DNA from: an uncultured Muribaculaceae bacterium
Lineage (GTDB): Bacteria; Bacteroidota; Bacteroidia; Bacteroidales; Muribaculaceae
Reading direction: 5' to 3'
Length of the DNA stretch: 55,480 bases
Assembly (NCBI GenBank): GCA_944321685.1
Contig: CALUMH010000019.1
Span: forward strand, 1 to 55,480
The notes below the pieces were generated by a model. It saw nothing but the letters and a program-made list of their open reading frames with translations, did no database searches and was not told where the DNA came from. Of the stretch, positions 45,331 through 54,675 are shown one piece after another. The number at the start of each line of letters is the position of its first letter. Within the stretch, counting starts at the first letter, position 1. A program made the translations under genes and the position numbers.

Positions 45331-46830
45331 TTACTTGATTATTTTCACCTCAATGCCTTGGCGGTAAAGTTCTCGCGCCGCACGCTCCACTGCATCGTAA
45401 TGCTCGGGAGCGATACCCAGTTTGGGCAAATCGAGAGTTGGCAAGTCGGCATCTGTAAGCATATCCTTGTCGTCGATTTTGTCGATAATCATACCCACTG
45501 CACTGGTATTATTGGTTATGGGGTCAATCAAGATGAACGACCCTGTGGCCTTGTTCTTTTTGAACGGGTCGAAGAAAAGCTCCCTCGCAGTGGTTATTAC
45601 CACACGGGCAATCTGATTGAGTTGCAACGGTTCGGTCTCCTTTGTAAGTCGCCCATTTTCCACCGACAAGTGCTCCATTGTGTTCACGTCCACCTTATAC
45701 TTAATGCTGCCGATATGGGCTCGGCTTGTATTGGTGGTCTGCTTTATGAAAAACGACTTGTTGGCATCCATCACATCCTCGTCCATCCACACCAGCATGG
45801 CCTCGAAATTGCGTCCCATGAATGGCATGTTGTCGGGATGCACGAGCATATCACCGCGCGACACGTCGATTTCATCCTCAAGCGTCAAGGTAACTGATTG
45901 CGGCGGGAATGCGTAATCAAGTTCACCGTCATAGGTGACGATGCTTTTCACGTGCGACCGCTTGCCCGATGGCAGGGCCACCACTTCGTCGCCTTTACGC
46001 ACCACTCCCGATGCCACTTTTGCACAAAAGCCGCGGAAGTCGAGATTGGGCCGGGAAACATATTGCACGGGATAGCGGAAATCGGTAAGGTTATGGTCGT
46101 TGTCGATTTCCACTGTTTCAAGGTAATCGAGCAGCGTCTTGCCGTGGTACCATGGTGTGCGTGCTGACTTTTCAACCACATTGTCGCCTTCAAGAGCCGA
46201 AAGCGGGATGCAAGTCACATCGGGAATACCCAATTGGCCGATAAACTTCATGTATTCCGCAACAATCTCGTTGAAACGCGCCTCCGAGAAGTCAACCAGG
46301 TCCATCTTGTTTACAGCCAGCACCACGTGCTTAATGCCGAGCAGCGACACAAGGAAAGTGTGCCGGCGCGTCTGCGTGATTACGCCAAGCCGTGCGTCAA
46401 CCAGTATCACGGCAAGGTTGGCCGTGGAACCGCCGGTAATCATGTTGCGAGTGTATTGTTCATGCCCCGGAGTGTCGGCGATAATGAATTTGCGATTATT
46501 GGTTGAAAAATAACGGTAAGCCACATCGATGGTAATACCTTGTTCGCGCTCAGCTTTCAACCCATCGAGCAGCAAGGCATAGTCGATGTGGTCACCGGCG
46601 TTACCCATTCGCTTGCTGTCGCGTTTAAGGGCCACAAGCTGGTCTTCATATATCTTCTTGCTGTCATACAGCAGGTGCCCGATCAATGTTGATTTGCCAT
46701 CATCAACCGAGCCTGCCGTCAAAAATCTCAGCAAGTCCTTCTTCTCGTCTTTATCAAGAAACTCTTTAATTGACAATTGGTTGCCGGCAATTGGCAATTC
46801 ATTGTTATTTATATCTTTATCGTTTGCCAT
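45331..46830 (-). CDS. cysN: Sulfate adenylyltransferase GTPase subunit
   Basis: 499 aa, EF-Tu-like GTPase that drives APS synthesis with CysD. G1 loop GSVDDGKST at 40-48, G3 DTPGH at 119-123, G4 NKMD at 174-177, then two beta-barrel domains ([20 protein letters not shown]). It is not fused to CysC, which is encoded separately here. 41 nt after cysD. Family is secure. Confidence 0.95.
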   Translation of the reverse strand: MANDKDINNNELPIAGNQLSIKEFLDKDEKKDLLRFLTAGSVDDGKSTLIGHLLYDSKKIYEDQLVALKRDSKRMGNAGDHIDYALLLDGLKAEREQGITIDVAYRYFSTNNRKFIIADTPGHEQYTRNMITGGSTANLAVILVDARLGVITQTRRHTFLVSLLGIKHVVLAVNKMDLVDFSEARFNEIVAEYMKFIGQLGIPDVTCIPLSALEGDNVVEKSARTPWYHGKTLLDYLETVEIDNDHNLTDFRYPVQYVSRPNLDFRGFCAKVASGVVRKGDEVVALPSGKRSHVKSIVTYDGELDYAFPPQSVTLTLEDEIDVSRGDMLVHPDNMPFMGRNFEAMLVWMDEDVMDANKSFFIKQTTNTSRAHIGSIKYKVDVNTMEHLSVENGRLTKETEPLQLNQIARVVITTARELFFDPFKKNKATGSFILIDPITNNTSAVGMIIDKIDDKDMLTDADLPTLDLPKLGIAPEHYDAVERAARELYRQGIEVKIIK

Positions 46831-46871
46831 TTTTCTTTCATGATTTTTTTACAATTGATGCTTGTCAATTA

Positions 46872-47783
46872 TCAAAAGTATCCTTCGCGCTTTTTCTGCT
46901 CCATGCTGGCTTCCTGGTCAAAGTCGATTACGCGCGTGGTACGTTCGCTCTTGGTGGTTGTCATCATCTCCTCCACAATCTTTTCGATGGTGTCGGCATT
47001 GCTTTCCACGGCACCGGTAAGCGGCCAGCAGCCAAGGGTGCGGAAACGCACCATTTTCATCTGTATCTTGTCGCGGTACTTTTCGGGCAGACGGTCATCG
47101 TCGGGCATTATCAGGTTGCCGTCGATTTCCACCACCGGACGCTCTTTGGCAAAGTAAAGCGGCACGATGGGAATGTTTTCAAGGCGTATGTATTGCCAAA
47201 TGTCAAGTTCGGTCCAGTTGCTAAGCGGGAACACCCTTATGCTCTCGCCCTTGTGTATGCGGGTGTTGTAAATATCCCACAGTTCGGGGCGTTGGTTCTT
47301 TGGATCCCACTGGTGGAAACGGTCGCGGAACGAGAAAATGCGTTCTTTGGCACGCGACTTCTCTTCGTCGCGCCGTGCGCCGCCAAAAGCAGCGTCAAAT
47401 TTATACTTGTCGAGCGCGTGCAGCAACGCCTGCGTCTTCATCAAGTCGGTATGCACCTTGCTGCCGTGCGTGAACGGCCCCACACCGGCACGGAAGGCTT
47501 CCATGTTGCTTTCCACGATAAGGTTCCAGCCATATTTCTTGGCATATTCGTCGCGGAATTGTATCATTTCCTTGAATTTCCACTTCGAGTCGATGTGCAT
47601 CAACGGAAACGGCACTTTGCCGGGATAAAAAGCCTTCTCGGCGAGGCGTACCATCACACTGGAATCTTTGCCGATGCTGTAAAGCATCACCGGATTTTCA
47701 AATTCGGCTGCCACTTCACGAATTATGTGTATCGACTCGGCTTCGAGTTCTTTCAAGTGGCTTAGCTTATAACTCTCTTCCAT
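46872..47783 (-). CDS. cysD: Sulfate adenylyltransferase catalytic subunit
   Basis: 303 aa. ATP-pyrophosphatase PP-loop SIGKDSSV at 36-43; [40 protein letters not shown]; and [16 protein letters not shown] match CysD. It makes APS from ATP and sulfate with CysN. The ATG at 47783 is 4 nt past the cysC stop; the longer frame upstream overlaps cysC and is not used. Confidence 0.96.
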   Translation of the reverse strand: MEESYKLSHLKELEAESIHIIREVAAEFENPVMLYSIGKDSSVMVRLAEKAFYPGKVPFPLMHIDSKWKFKEMIQFRDEYAKKYGWNLIVESNMEAFRAGVGPFTHGSKVHTDLMKTQALLHALDKYKFDAAFGGARRDEEKSRAKERIFSFRDRFHQWDPKNQRPELWDIYNTRIHKGESIRVFPLSNWTELDIWQYIRLENIPIVPLYFAKERPVVEIDGNLIMPDDDRLPEKYRDKIQMKMVRFRTLGCWPLTGAVESNADTIEKIVEEMMTTTKSERTTRVIDFDQEASMEQKKREGYF

Positions 47784-47787
47784 TATT

Positions 47788-48399
47788 TTATTTTTCCTTG
47801 TTAATCTTGGGTAATATAAGTTGCAGCACTTCCTTGACCGACTGTTGCAACGGCAACCGCGATGTGTCGAGTGTGAGTGCCGGGGTTTCGGGTGCCTCGA
47901 ACGGAGCCGATACACCGGTGAAATCCTTTATCTCTCCGCGCCGTGCGCGTGCATACAACCCCTTCACATCGCGCCGTTCGCATTCCTCGATGGGAGTGCT
48001 CACATACACTTCCATAAAGTCATCATGACCGATGATGTCGGCAGCCATTCGGCGCATTTGCCGCAACGGACTTATAAAAGCCGCAATAGTGACAATGCCC
48101 GTATCGACAAACAGTTTTGCCACCTCGGCAATGCGGCGGATGTTTTCCATGCGGTCGGCCTCGCTGAATCCAAGGTTGTTGTTGATGCCGGTGCGTATGT
48201 TGTCGCCATCGAGCAGCCGGCACAGTATTCCGCGCCGTTGCAATTCGCGTTCAAGGGCTATTGCCACGGTACTTTTTCCCGAACCGCTAAGTCCGGTGAA
48301 CCAAATCATAAGCCCACGTTGCCCCAACAATGCCTCCTTGTCGGCACGGCCAAGCATCTTGTCGAATACAGGATATATGTTATTATTGCTATTTTCCAT
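47788..48399 (-). CDS. cysC: Adenylylsulfate (APS) kinase
   Basis: 203 aa. P-loop GLSGSGKST at 36-44, [50 protein letters not shown] and the lid [17 protein letters not shown]. It phosphorylates APS to PAPS, the sulfonate donor. It sits between the SLC13 permease (12 nt) and cysD (4 nt). With no reductase nearby it feeds the sulfotransferase. Confidence 0.96.
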   Translation of the reverse strand: MENSNNNIYPVFDKMLGRADKEALLGQRGLMIWFTGLSGSGKSTVAIALERELQRRGILCRLLDGDNIRTGINNNLGFSEADRMENIRRIAEVAKLFVDTGIVTIAAFISPLRQMRRMAADIIGHDDFMEVYVSTPIEECERRDVKGLYARARRGEIKDFTGVSAPFEAPETPALTLDTSRLPLQQSVKEVLQLILPKINKEK

Positions 48400-48411
48400 T
48401 ATCTTAAAAGA

Positions 48412-49971
48412 TTAAAATTCAAAAGGCCATATCTGCGGTATCAAAAATATCGATATCAGGAACACGATTATATTGAGCGGCAGACCTATGCGCACGAAGT
48501 CGGTGAACTTGTAGTTGCCTATACCTTGCACGATGAGGTTGGTTTGGTATCCGATGGGAGATGTGAAACTTGACGATGCCGCAACGCATATAACGATGAA
48601 GAACGGTGTGGGATCTACCCCGAGCTGTGTGGCAATCGACAACGCGAGCGGGAAGGCAAGTGCAGCTGCAGCGTTGTTGGTTATCAATTCGGTAATTATA
48701 TTGGTAATTACATACAAGATGGCCAATAACACATACGGGCCGTAATCCCGGCTAAGCCCTATTATGAAATTGGCAATCAAGTCGGCAAGCCCCGAATTGG
48801 TCATCGCCTTGCTTATGGCAAAAGCACAAGCTATCGTAATCAATATGTCCCATGAAATGAACTTGGTGTACTTGCGGGCAGGGAAAGTATTGGTCCATGC
48901 CATAATCACCGTGGTGACGGCTGCAAAAAAGAACATATCAAGGTTTATCCCCGGGAACATCTCCTTGGTTATGGGCAACTCACCAACGGTTGCTCCTATA
49001 ATCATGAGTATAGTAAGCGTAAGCACAAATGCGCGTTTGCTGCGCTTGGGTTGCTGTATGGCATCTTTGCCGTTGGCAATCATCAGGAACACCGACGACT
49101 CGCCCCATGCATCGACAAAAGAATCGTCGGCAAGCAGCACCAACGTGTCGCCTTCGTATAGGCGGGTTTTCTCGATACGTGAGGTAATGGCTTTCCCGCC
49201 GCGTTTTATCTCTTTCACTTCCACTCCGTAATGCCGCTTGAAGTCAAAATCTTTAAGCGTCTTGTTGATGCCGGGAAAACGCGGTCCCAGCACCACTTCC
49301 ACGGGGTGCAAGTTCTCGGTGCGTTCCTCTTCGTCTTCCGCTATTTCGGGGCTGCGCCGTTCGTTGGGCAGCAATCGTTTTGAAACAAGCATTATGTATG
49401 TGATACCTATGACTGTGATGGGAATGCCCACCCATGCCAGTTCAAACATACTCAGGCCTTCATATCCGGCCTCAATCATCATGCCATGCACCACAAGGTT
49501 GGTCGATGTGCCGATTAATGTACACAAGCCGCCAAGAATGGTGACGTAGGACAGCGGAATGAGGAATTTTGTCGCCGACAATCCCACCGCCTGTGCCCAC
49601 CGCTTGATGATGGGCGCGAAAATAACCACTACAGGGGTATTGTTCAGGAAAGCCGATATGAAACCTATGGCGGGCAACATACGCAATTGGGCTTTCCATA
49701 CCGATGTTCGTCCTTCAGGCAAAATCTTCTTAATCAACTGGCTCAATGCTCCCGACTGTCTCACACCTTCGCTGACGAGGAATAGCAAGGCCACGGTAAT
49801 CATACCCTTGTTGCTGAACCCTTCGAGCAGTTCGCGCGGCGATATGATGCGGCAGCACAAGAAGAACACGACTACCGAAAACAGTATCATGCCCGGCCGT
49901 TGCTTGTCGGCAATCAATGCCGCAAGCATAGCCACAAGTGCTGCCAAAACCAAAATTATTTCCAAATTCAT
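48412..49971 (-). CDS. SLC13/DASS-family permease, probable sulfate transporter
   Basis: 519 aa. About eleven hydrophobic segments; SLC13 signature pieces SAFLNNTPVVVIFAPIIKRW, LCTLIGTSTNLVVHGMM (SNT motif) and ASSSFTSPIGYQTNLIV (second SNT-like motif). A soluble TrkA-C-like domain lies between helices (about 225-300: VKEIKRGGKAITSRIEKTRL). It probably imports sulfate with sodium at the inner membrane; the sulfate role comes from the downstream cysC-cysD-cysN genes. It leads the operon and follows a structured leader of about 145 nt. Confidence 0.9.
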   Translation of the reverse strand: MNLEIILVLAALVAMLAALIADKQRPGMILFSVVVFFLCCRIISPRELLEGFSNKGMITVALLFLVSEGVRQSGALSQLIKKILPEGRTSVWKAQLRMLPAIGFISAFLNNTPVVVIFAPIIKRWAQAVGLSATKFLIPLSYVTILGGLCTLIGTSTNLVVHGMMIEAGYEGLSMFELAWVGIPITVIGITYIMLVSKRLLPNERRSPEIAEDEEERTENLHPVEVVLGPRFPGINKTLKDFDFKRHYGVEVKEIKRGGKAITSRIEKTRLYEGDTLVLLADDSFVDAWGESSVFLMIANGKDAIQQPKRSKRAFVLTLTILMIIGATVGELPITKEMFPGINLDMFFFAAVTTVIMAWTNTFPARKYTKFISWDILITIACAFAISKAMTNSGLADLIANFIIGLSRDYGPYVLLAILYVITNIITELITNNAAAALAFPLALSIATQLGVDPTPFFIVICVAASSSFTSPIGYQTNLIVQGIGNYKFTDFVRIGLPLNIIVFLISIFLIPQIWPFEF

Positions 49972-50120
49972 AAAAATCTCAATGTCGTCGTTGGGCCATT
50001 ATGGCCTGTTCATCTGCAACCTCCACAGGTTGGCATTACACCGGCACAATAAACACAGTTTTTTGCCATTGTGCCCCGGCCTGCTACCATTAACATTTGC
50101 CGCGGTCAATAATTAAATCG
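49972..50120 (-). promoter_or_regulatory. Structured 5' leader of the sulfonation operon
   Basis: About 145 nt between the -7 box and the permease ATG, rich in hairpins. Stem 1: 50041-50050 with 50068-50079 (GGCACAAT/ATTGTGCC plus CCGG across a bulge). Stem 2: 50017-50022 with 50027-50032 (CAACCT/AGGTTG, loop CCAC). Stem 3: 49994-50006 (GGCC/GGCC). On the transcript, CCTGT inside stem 2 can instead pair with ACAGG just before stem 3, which would break stem 2, as in a two-state switch. I cannot match it to a known riboswitch. Confidence 0.4.
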
Positions 50121-50122
50121 TG

Positions 50123-50130
50123 CAAATATA
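50123..50130 (-). promoter_or_regulatory. -7 box of the sulfonation operon
   Basis: On the minus strand this reads TATATTTG, matching TAnnTTTG; the -33 region is unclear. Confidence 0.5.
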
Positions 50131-50293
50131 GGGCTTATCCGTTTAAAATTATGCCGTAAATGTCAATTTTAACACCCTATTTGAAAAAAGTACAACTTTA
50201 TGTGCGAAAAATGACAATTTACAAAATGCCGTTCCCGACTTTGGCGAATAAAATATTTGTTACCGAAACATCACATAAACGCAACGAAATTGT

Positions 50294-50301
50294 TATATTT
50301 G
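50294..50301 (+). promoter_or_regulatory. -7 box of the LpxH-like/GT operon
   Basis: TATATTTG, 40 nt before the ATG. No well-spaced TTTG upstream. Confidence 0.5.
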
Positions 50302-50341
50302 CACCATATCTTTGTGACGTTTAGAACAAAAAGCGCCTACA

Positions 50342-51151
50342 ATGGAAGAGAGAAAGTATTATCGAACCATCGTTTTATCGGACATCCATCTTGGAACATC
50401 GCACTCCAAAACCGATGAAGTGTGCCACTTCTTGAGCAATGTGGATTGCAGTCTCCTCATTCTTAACGGCGACATCATCGATGGTTGGCACTTGAAGAAA
50501 AGCGGAATGCGCAAGTGGCAGCCATACCATACCCGTTTCTTTAAAATCTTGATGAGAATGATGGAACGAAAAAACACTCAAGTGGTGTATGTGCGTGGTA
50601 ACCACGATGATTTCCTCGACGGGCTGGCTCCGCTCACATTTTACAACCTGAGTATCGTGCGCGAATATGAGCTTGAAAGCCGGGGACGGCGTTACTTTGT
50701 CACCCACGGCGACATATTCGACCGTGTGACCACACAAATGAAATGGCTTGCCCTGCTTGGCGACGTTGGATATACTTTCCTGTTGTCGTTCAACAGTTTT
50801 TACAACCGTTGGCGCGCACGGCAAGGAAAACCATACTATTCTCTTTCGCAACAAGTGAAACAGAAAGTGAAGTCGGCGGTTAACTACATCTCCGACTTTG
50901 AACACACTCTTGCCGAGTTTGCACGGGCAAGGAAATACGACGGAATTATCTGCGGGCACATACACCACCCCGACAACACTTATTACGAAGGTGTTCATTA
51001 CCTCAATTCGGGCGACTGGGTGGAAACCATGTCGGCTTTGACCGAAGACGAGGATGGAAACTGGAATGTGCTTTATTATACCGACATTGCCGCCGACCTT
51101 TCGCAAGACGACAGGGTCGAAGCACAAATTATAACCATTGCAGCATCATGA
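50342..51151 (+). CDS. LpxH-like metallophosphoesterase
   Basis: 269 aa. Calcineurin-like motifs in order: VLSDIHLGTSHSKTD, LNGDIIDGWHLKKSG, VRGNHDDFLDG, VTHGDIFD, and CGHIHHPDN. The arrangement follows UDP-2,3-diacylglucosamine pyrophosphatases, but at 269 aa it is nearer the LpxH2-like group whose activity is often unproven. It overlaps the following glycosyltransferase by 4 nt (ATGA), so the two probably act on one lipid or glycan pathway. No signal peptide; cytoplasmic or peripheral. Confidence 0.85.
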   Translation: MEERKYYRTIVLSDIHLGTSHSKTDEVCHFLSNVDCSLLILNGDIIDGWHLKKSGMRKWQPYHTRFFKILMRMMERKNTQVVYVRGNHDDFLDGLAPLTFYNLSIVREYELESRGRRYFVTHGDIFDRVTTQMKWLALLGDVGYTFLLSFNSFYNRWRARQGKPYYSLSQQVKQKVKSAVNYISDFEHTLAEFARARKYDGIICGHIHHPDNTYYEGVHYLNSGDWVETMSALTEDEDGNWNVLYYTDIAADLSQDDRVEAQIITIAAS

Positions 51152-52281
51152 AATTTTTGTTCATAGTACAAGGCGAAGGCCGCGGACATCTTACACAGGC
51201 TCTCACACTCGAAAAGCACCTCACCGGGCAGGGGCATGAAGTGGTGGAAGTGCTTGTGGGGCAAAGCAGCCAACGAGAATTGCCCGAATTTTTCGGACGT
51301 CGCCTGAAAGCTCCGCTGTTAAGGTTTGAAAGTCCTAATTTCCTGCCCACTCCGGCTAACCGACGCAACAAACTCGGGCGCAGCATCGCCTACAATATCT
51401 TACGCTTGCCGGCGTTCATCCGCAGCATCGCTTTCATCAATCGCCGCATCAGGCAGTCGGGAGCCGATGTGGTGGTCAATTTCTATGAACTTCTCACAGG
51501 ACTCACTTATTTGTTTTGCCGTCCGCGGGCCACTCAAATCTGCATAGGCCACCAATATTTGTTCTTGCACCGAGACTTCGAGTTCCCACGTGTCAACCGC
51601 CTTTCGCTCGAAATGCTCAAGATGTTCACGCGCATAACATCGATAGGCGCCAACCGCTTGTTGGCTCTTTCGTTCCGCCGAATGCCCGACGATGTGCAGC
51701 AACACATCTATGTGGTACCGCCGCTGTTGCGCCGTGAAGCCCTGCAACAATCGTCAACGCAAGGTGATTATGTGCTGGGGTATATGGTCAATTCCGGCTT
51801 TGCCGAGCAGGTAATGGAGTGGCATAAAGCCTGCCCTGAAGTTCCGTTACGCTTCTTTTGGGACCGCCGGGGTGAAGAAAAAGTAAAAAAGATGGACGAC
51901 ACGCTCATGTTCCATAGGCTCGACGACAAAGTATTCCTTGAACAGATGGCCGGATGCCGTGCCTATGCCAGCACGGCCGGTTTCGAGTCGATATGCGAAG
52001 CCATGTATATGGGCAAACCCATACTTATGGTTCCGGCTCACATCGAGCAGGAATGCAATGCACATGATGCCATGCTTGCAGGTGCCGGTATTGTAAGCAA
52101 CGATTTTGAACTTGGTAAATTGCTCGACTTTGCCGGTGAATACACCCCCGACAGCCGTTTTATATTTTGGGTCAATAACATAGATGTTACAATTGAGCAC
52201 CTTGTGCGACAACCCGAACCTGAGAAAGCCCACTATTACACCTATCGCTTCTTGCGCCGCATTCGCCTGATGTTCAGTTAA
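51148..52281 (+). CDS. Glycosyltransferase, MurG/GT28-like
   Basis: 377 aa GT-B fold. N-terminal VQGEGRGHLTQALTLEKHL is typical of MurG/MGDG-synthase-like enzymes; the C-terminal donor half has GCRAYASTAGFESICEAMYM and KPILMVPAHIEQECNAHD, the sugar-nucleotide site. Translationally coupled to the LpxH-like phosphoesterase. Probably cytoplasmic-face glycosylation of a lipid; donor and acceptor unknown. No terminator hairpin is evident in the 142 nt to the next gene. Confidence 0.85.
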   Translation: MKFLFIVQGEGRGHLTQALTLEKHLTGQGHEVVEVLVGQSSQRELPEFFGRRLKAPLLRFESPNFLPTPANRRNKLGRSIAYNILRLPAFIRSIAFINRRIRQSGADVVVNFYELLTGLTYLFCRPRATQICIGHQYLFLHRDFEFPRVNRLSLEMLKMFTRITSIGANRLLALSFRRMPDDVQQHIYVVPPLLRREALQQSSTQGDYVLGYMVNSGFAEQVMEWHKACPEVPLRFFWDRRGEEKVKKMDDTLMFHRLDDKVFLEQMAGCRAYASTAGFESICEAMYMGKPILMVPAHIEQECNAHDAMLAGAGIVSNDFELGKLLDFAGEYTPDSRFIFWVNNIDVTIEHLVRQPEPEKAHYYTYRFLRRIRLMFS

Positions 52282-52394
52282 GAACAAATACAGTTCACAT
52301 AACACAAATCTTTTCTTGTGTCATTATTCATCGTGTAATTTGTCTTGATTTGAATTTGTCGGTATCCTATTTACGTTATTCCGGCTATATTCAG

Positions 52395-52402
52395 TAACTT
52401 TG
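52395..52402 (+). promoter_or_regulatory. -7 box of the HD protein gene
   Basis: TAACTTTG, 21 nt before the ATG at 52424. Confidence 0.55.
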
Positions 52403-52423
52403 TTGGCAAATAGTTACACAGAA

Positions 52424-53050
52424 ATGGACATAAACAAGAATAAAGAGGAATTTATAGAACTGTTGCGCTCAACCGGACGCAACGGTGTGGACGATGTTAT
52501 AGACAGCCTTGAAGAGATGGGCTTCTTTACGGCTCCGGCATCGGCAGGGCATCACCTTAATACCGAGGGTGGGCTTGTGCTGCATTCGCTTAACACATGC
52601 CGGGCCGCCATGGCGGTATGGGAAGGCATGAAAACGCTTGAACCAGGAATCGAAAAAGAGGTGGGTCGTGACAGCGTGATTATTGCAAGCCTTTTGCACG
52701 ATGTGTGCAAAAGCGACATTTATGTACGCTCGGTGAAAAAACGCAAAAATGCCATCGGGCAATGGGAAGACAGTGAAGGCTATAAAATATCTTATAAAAA
52801 TTTCCCCATGGGGCATGGTGAGAAGTCGGTGATATTGTTGCTGTGCAGCGGACTTGAAATGAGTGACGATGAGATGCTTGCCATCCGTTGGCATATGGGA
52901 GCCTGGGGAATAAACATGAACAGCTTTGAAGACCAGCGTTGCTTCGATACGTCAAAGAAACTGTATCCGCTTGTGAGCATCATACAGTCGGCCGACAACC
53001 TGGCTGCCAATATAATGGAACGTACTGGCGAAGAACTCGATGAACTATAA
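52424..53050 (+). CDS. HD-domain phosphohydrolase
   Basis: 208 aa. Metal ligands of an HD domain: GGLVLHSLNTCRAA, then IIASLLHDVCKSD (HD pair), a later MGHGEKS His, RWHMGAW His, and a distal IIQSADNLAAN Asp. It likely cleaves a nucleotide or phosphodiester; the substrate is unknown. The ATG at 52424 is chosen because the longer frame contains the -7 box. Separate promoter from the GT gene. Confidence 0.85.
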   Translation: MDINKNKEEFIELLRSTGRNGVDDVIDSLEEMGFFTAPASAGHHLNTEGGLVLHSLNTCRAAMAVWEGMKTLEPGIEKEVGRDSVIIASLLHDVCKSDIYVRSVKKRKNAIGQWEDSEGYKISYKNFPMGHGEKSVILLLCSGLEMSDDEMLAIRWHMGAWGINMNSFEDQRCFDTSKKLYPLVSIIQSADNLAANIMERTGEELDEL

Positions 53051-53095
53051 TGGGCGGCATGCCGAAGACTTTTCTTTAATATGTAATTTTTTTGT

Positions 53096-53119
53096 GACGC
53101 GGCTCGCCACATCTCTACA
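53096..53119. repeat. Degenerate TGTAGAGACG-family palindrome copy
   Basis: GACGCGGCTCGCCACATCTC followed by TACA matches the reverse complement of the 19002-19028 copy with two mismatches in 24. It sits 12 nt before the DUF115-like ATG, within its likely 5' UTR. Confidence 0.75.
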
Positions 53120-53130
53120 GAGAAACACAT

Positions 53131-53970
53131 ATGGAAAAAATACAGACATTCATCACTCAATTGTGCCGGTCGTTGCTTGGCATCTTGAAAATACTGTTGC
53201 AGTCAAGATGGTGTACCAAGCGTATAAAACCCGATGATGAAAGCCTTGCCCGCGGAATAGTGATATTGGGAAACGGCCCGTCGCTCAATGATACAGTGGC
53301 ACGGTCGGCCGATTTCCTTGCCGCCCGCGACCTGTTGGCAGTCAATTTTGCAGCCTGCACACCACTGTTCAAGCAATTACGCCCGCGCTATTACTTGCTT
53401 GCCGACAACCATTTCTTCAAGGCTCTCGACCAACCCAACGTTGCCAAGTTGTGGGGCAGCATAGCCGGTATCGACCACGACATGACGCTTTTCGTTCCTT
53501 CTCGCGCAAAATTGCCGCAACTGCCAGAAAATCCGCATCTTACCATAGCCCGATACAATACCACGCCGATCGAAGGCTTCCCGGCATTCGAGAACCTGTG
53601 CTTCGACATGGGACTTGGAATGCCTCGGCCACGCAATGTGCTTATCCCGTCGATAATGATGGCTATCGGAATGGGGTACAAGCAAATTTACATTGCCGGA
53701 GCCGACCACTCGTGGACACGTACACTGTCGGTCGATGACGATAACAATGTTGTGTCGGTGCAACCACATTTCTATAAAGAAGATGACCGCGAGGTGCGGC
53801 GCATCAACACCGAATACATGCACTATCCGCTACATACCATCATGTACAGCTTCTATGTGGCTTTCAAATCATACTTCACTATAGCCCGTTACGCCGACCA
53901 TTGCCACACAAAAGTCATTAATATCACCCCCGGCAGTTTCATCGACGCATTCCCTCGCATGAAACTCTAA
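53131..53970 (+). CDS. DUF115/MptE-like Rossmann protein
   Basis: 279 aa. After a basic N-terminus, GIVILGNGPSLNDTVAR near 42-58 is the signature of DUF115/6-hydroxymethylpterin diphosphokinase MptE-like and related sialyl/glycosyltransferase-like proteins. NFAACTPLFKQLRPRYYLLA, DPSIMMAIGMGYKQIYIAGA-type (here IPSIMMAIGMGYKQIYIAGA) and DHSWTR follow. In Bacteroidota such proteins occur with surface-glycan genes, so nucleotide-sugar transfer is possible. No catalytic proof in sequence. ATG at 53131 with an AGAGAAA RBS-like tract. Confidence 0.7.
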   Translation: MEKIQTFITQLCRSLLGILKILLQSRWCTKRIKPDDESLARGIVILGNGPSLNDTVARSADFLAARDLLAVNFAACTPLFKQLRPRYYLLADNHFFKALDQPNVAKLWGSIAGIDHDMTLFVPSRAKLPQLPENPHLTIARYNTTPIEGFPAFENLCFDMGLGMPRPRNVLIPSIMMAIGMGYKQIYIAGADHSWTRTLSVDDDNNVVSVQPHFYKEDDREVRRINTEYMHYPLHTIMYSFYVAFKSYFTIARYADHCHTKVINITPGSFIDAFPRMKL

Positions 53971-54027
53971 TCTTCCATTGCCTGAAGGCCGGAAATGCAT
54001 AAACCTGATTAACATCGACAGTAACTG

Positions 54028-54663
54028 ATGAAAGAAATAAATCCGAAAGAAACTTCCCGCGCCTACGCATTTGAGATGTGGATGAATGCGCCTATGCCCA
54101 TGCTCACTTTCTTCAAGACAATCGATGTTACTCGTCTTGTAAGGATAAGCAAGCGGACCGGATTAAAGTTCAATATGCTGATGTGCTGGTGCATCGGACG
54201 GGCGGCAAGCGGCATCAAGGAATTTTATATGCTGCCGGTTGGCAAGAAATTGATGCAATATGATAACCTTGCAGTTTGTACCATTGTGGTCAATAGGGAA
54301 GGCGAAGTGAGTTCCTGTGATATTCCTTTCTCCGATGATTTGAGACAATTCAATGAGGATTATTTGCGACTTACCGGGCAAGTTGCAGAAAGTTGCCAAA
54401 ATCATGACTTGACGGATAGCATGGTGATTGGTACATCGGCTCTTGCACAATATGAGATAGACGGGGCAGTAGGTATGTATAGCGGCGTATTCAATAATCC
54501 GTTTTTGATTTGGGGTAAATACAAGCGGCATTGGTGGAAGCGGACATTGACAGTCTCTTTTCAGTTCCACCATACACAGATGGACGGCGCACACGCTTCC
54601 CGTTTTTTGGAAAATCTACAAAAAGCAATCAGCGATTTAAGGTTGCCGGTTATGCTGCCATGA
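54028..54663 (+). CDS. Chloramphenicol-acetyltransferase-like acyltransferase
   Basis: 211 aa, the length of type A CATs. The catalytic motif FQFHHTQMDGAHASRFLENL near 178-197 matches HHxxxDG. Earlier segments RAYAFEMWMNAPMPMLTFF and FNMLMCWCIGRAASGIKEFY also follow the CAT fold. It transfers an acetyl group from acetyl-CoA; whether chloramphenicol is the substrate cannot be said, and many Bacteroidales CAT-like genes are not resistance genes. The sequence looks less GC-rich than the cys region and lies next to a gene remnant and tRNA-Asp, so recent acquisition is possible. Confidence 0.82.
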   Translation: MKEINPKETSRAYAFEMWMNAPMPMLTFFKTIDVTRLVRISKRTGLKFNMLMCWCIGRAASGIKEFYMLPVGKKLMQYDNLAVCTIVVNREGEVSSCDIPFSDDLRQFNEDYLRLTGQVAESCQNHDLTDSMVIGTSALAQYEIDGAVGMYSGVFNNPFLIWGKYKRHWWKRTLTVSFQFHHTQMDGAHASRFLENLQKAISDLRLPVMLP

Positions 54664-54675
54664 ATGATAGCAGTA

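Noticed and set aside
46770..47765. 331-codon plus-strand frame opposite cysD
   Set aside because: Shadow of cysD codon bias; no signal, RBS or family features.
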